A DNA stretch of 45,000 nucleotides, taken from Alphaproteobacteria bacterium (GTDB lineage Bacteria; Pseudomonadota; Alphaproteobacteria; M2410). The stretch is from NCBI GenBank assembly GCA_030614785.1, contig JAUWTJ010000030.1, positions 1 to 45,000 of the forward strand, in the 5' to 3' direction. Below the pieces are notes generated by a model. The model saw only the letters and a program-made list of their open reading frames with translations, searched no databases and had not been told where the DNA came from. The position numbers and the translations under genes were made by a program. Positions 43,898 through 45,000 of this stretch are shown one piece after another; position 1 is the first letter of the stretch, and each line of letters starts with the position of its first letter.

Positions 43898-44947
43898 ATG
43901 ACCGGACTGGAACACTTCCCCTTGCCGCCCCACCCCGATGGCACCCACTGGCCGACCGAGGCGTGGCCGGAGGGAGACCTGGGACACCATGTCGATCAGA
44001 AGAGGCTGAACGCGCTTCTCGATCGCGCCTTTGCAGATGAAGCGCCGGTGGATATTGCCGAGACCCATGCACTTGTGATTGTCCAAAAGGGGCGCAAGGT
44101 TCTGGAGCGCTATTGGAAAGATCATGGTCCGGATCAGACCTATAAATCCTGGTCGATGGCCAAGAGCATTACCCACGCGCTCATCGGTATCCTTGTGCGC
44201 GAGGGCATGATTGACATTCACGGCCCTGCCGATGTGCCGGAATGGAAGGAGCCTGGTGATCCGCGCGAGAGCATCACGCTTGACCAATTGTTGCGGATGT
44301 CGTCGGGACTACGGTTTGTCGAGGAATATGTCGAGGGCATTCCTTCCGATGTTCGTGAAATGCTCTATGGGTCAGGGCGGTCCGATACGGCAGCCTTCGC
44401 AGCATCCTTCCCGCTGGAACACGAGCCGGGATCGTTCTGGAGCTATTCCAGCGGTACGACCAACATCGTTGCGCGCATCGCCAAGCGGGCCCTCGATACG
44501 GATCAGGCAGGCTTTGAGGCTTTCATGCGTGAGGAACTTTTTGAACCCATTGGTATGAAGAGCCCCAATCCGTGGTTTGATGATGCCGGGACCTTCATCG
44601 GCTCCTCGTTCTGCTTTGCCTCGGCGCGGGACTTTGCCCGTTTCGGCACGCTCTATCTGCGGGACGGGGTCTGGGACGGGCGCCGGATCCTGCCCGAAGG
44701 CTGGGTCGATTATGCCCGCACGCCAACACCGCAGCCCGAGACCCACGACGGCCTCGGCTATGGCGCCCACTGGTGGCGTGGCATCGCGGGGCCAAAATCC
44801 TTCTCCGCCAATGGTTATCAGGGGCAGTTCACCGTGCTCGAACCGGAGCTTGACCTCGTGCTGGTGCGCCACGGCGACACCATTGGCGAAGAGAAAATCG
44901 AGGCCCTCAAGGCCTGGATCTCTGAGGTTGTTGACTGTTTTCGGTGA
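43898..44947 (+). CDS. Serine hydrolase, beta-lactamase / penicillin-binding-like family
   Basis: This is a 349-residue class C beta-lactamase-fold hydrolase. The catalytic SxxK motif is Ser86-Met-Ala-Lys89, the second motif is Tyr183-Ser-Ser185 in place of YxN, and the late segment ANGYQGQ takes the place of the KTG-type motif. No signal peptide is seen, which argues for a cytoplasmic esterase or amidase rather than an antibiotic-degrading enzyme. ATG 43898 has GGAGG upstream; the longer frame from 43802 lies within the DUF1499 gene. Confidence 0.88.
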   Translation: MTGLEHFPLPPHPDGTHWPTEAWPEGDLGHHVDQKRLNALLDRAFADEAPVDIAETHALVIVQKGRKVLERYWKDHGPDQTYKSWSMAKSITHALIGILVREGMIDIHGPADVPEWKEPGDPRESITLDQLLRMSSGLRFVEEYVEGIPSDVREMLYGSGRSDTAAFAASFPLEHEPGSFWSYSSGTTNIVARIAKRALDTDQAGFEAFMREELFEPIGMKSPNPWFDDAGTFIGSSFCFASARDFARFGTLYLRDGVWDGRRILPEGWVDYARTPTPQPETHDGLGYGAHWWRGIAGPKSFSANGYQGQFTVLEPELDLVLVRHGDTIGEEKIEALKAWISEVVDCFR

Positions 44948-45000
44948 GGGATTGCCGCATGCTGCATCGCAGCATATAGTGCGGGCAAAACAAGAATAAC
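44948..45000. other. Right-edge intergenic sequence
   Basis: Fifty-three bases follow the hydrolase stop. The sequence ATGCTGCATCGCAGCAT contains a short dyad (ATGCTGC / GCAGCAT, 44958-44974) over a loop of three bases, which may be the beginning of a terminator. Nothing more can be said before the edge. Confidence 0.3.

Noticed and set aside
43898-44947. Acquired antibiotic-resistance beta-lactamase
   Set aside because: There is no signal peptide, the second motif is YSS rather than YxN and the KTG motif is altered; chromosomal esterase-like relatives fit better.

Overview
The window looks like chromosomal DNA from a free-living, aerobic, probably marine or salt-exposed alphaproteobacterium. 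The evidence is a cytochrome bc1 operon of alphaproteobacterial layout (petABC) followed by mtnP-apt, a hisI / IscU-like gene pair, an XRE regulator of the type common in Alphaproteobacteria, three kinds of dispersed intergenic palindromic repeats, and a glycine betaine synthesis and uptake module. Genus cannot be assigned from the sequence alone. Gene density is high, most genes are GC-rich, and no tRNA, rRNA, CRISPR array or prophage was found.

Region 1 (1-1326) is the only clearly accessory part. It holds the first codons of an IS5-family transposase running off the left edge and, next to it, an AT-richer gene whose 5' end appears to have been cut by that insertion. Region 2 (1336-9621) is core metabolism: trmL facing away from petABC (Rieske, cytochrome b, cytochrome c1), a strong terminator, mtnP-apt (methylthioadenosine to adenine to AMP), a PhoA-type alkaline phosphatase on the opposite strand, and an aldehyde dehydrogenase closed by another strong terminator. 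Region 3 (9725-15982) pairs a GPH-family sugar symporter with a convergent GH3 beta-glucosidase, then mnmC; two repeat elements lie here. Region 4 (16034-24322) is nadE-gltX-cysS-cimA-rarD and an unassigned methyltransferase-like gene.

Region 5 (24358-30202) starts with a TPP riboswitch and thiC. It continues with a long, strongly structured leader, two overlapping methyltransferase genes that convert glycine to betaine through sarcosine and dimethylglycine, and a BetP-like betaine transporter. Together these genes make and recover the osmoprotectant betaine. Region 6 (30259-33897) holds hisI, an IscU-like scaffold gene coupled to an unknown gene, a dispersed repeat, and ilvD. CimA and IlvD both serve branched-chain amino acid synthesis.

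Region 7 (34008-38311) is a rightward run of a zinc-type alcohol dehydrogenase, a metallo-beta-lactamase-fold hydrolase, an exported protein of unknown function and an acyl-CoA dehydrogenase, ending in a long hairpin. Region 8 (38341-45000) has an XRE regulator, a small basic protein, an acyl-CoA synthetase, an SDR oxidoreductase and an amidase on the minus strand, then a DUF1499 lipoprotein and a serine beta-lactamase-like hydrolase on the plus strand.

Most of the window is ordinary. The best leads for something undescribed are the structured leader before the betaine genes, the dehydrogenase / hydrolase / exported-protein cassette at 34008-37085, the IscU-like gene lacking its third cysteine together with its partner gene, and the small protein at 38984-39163.
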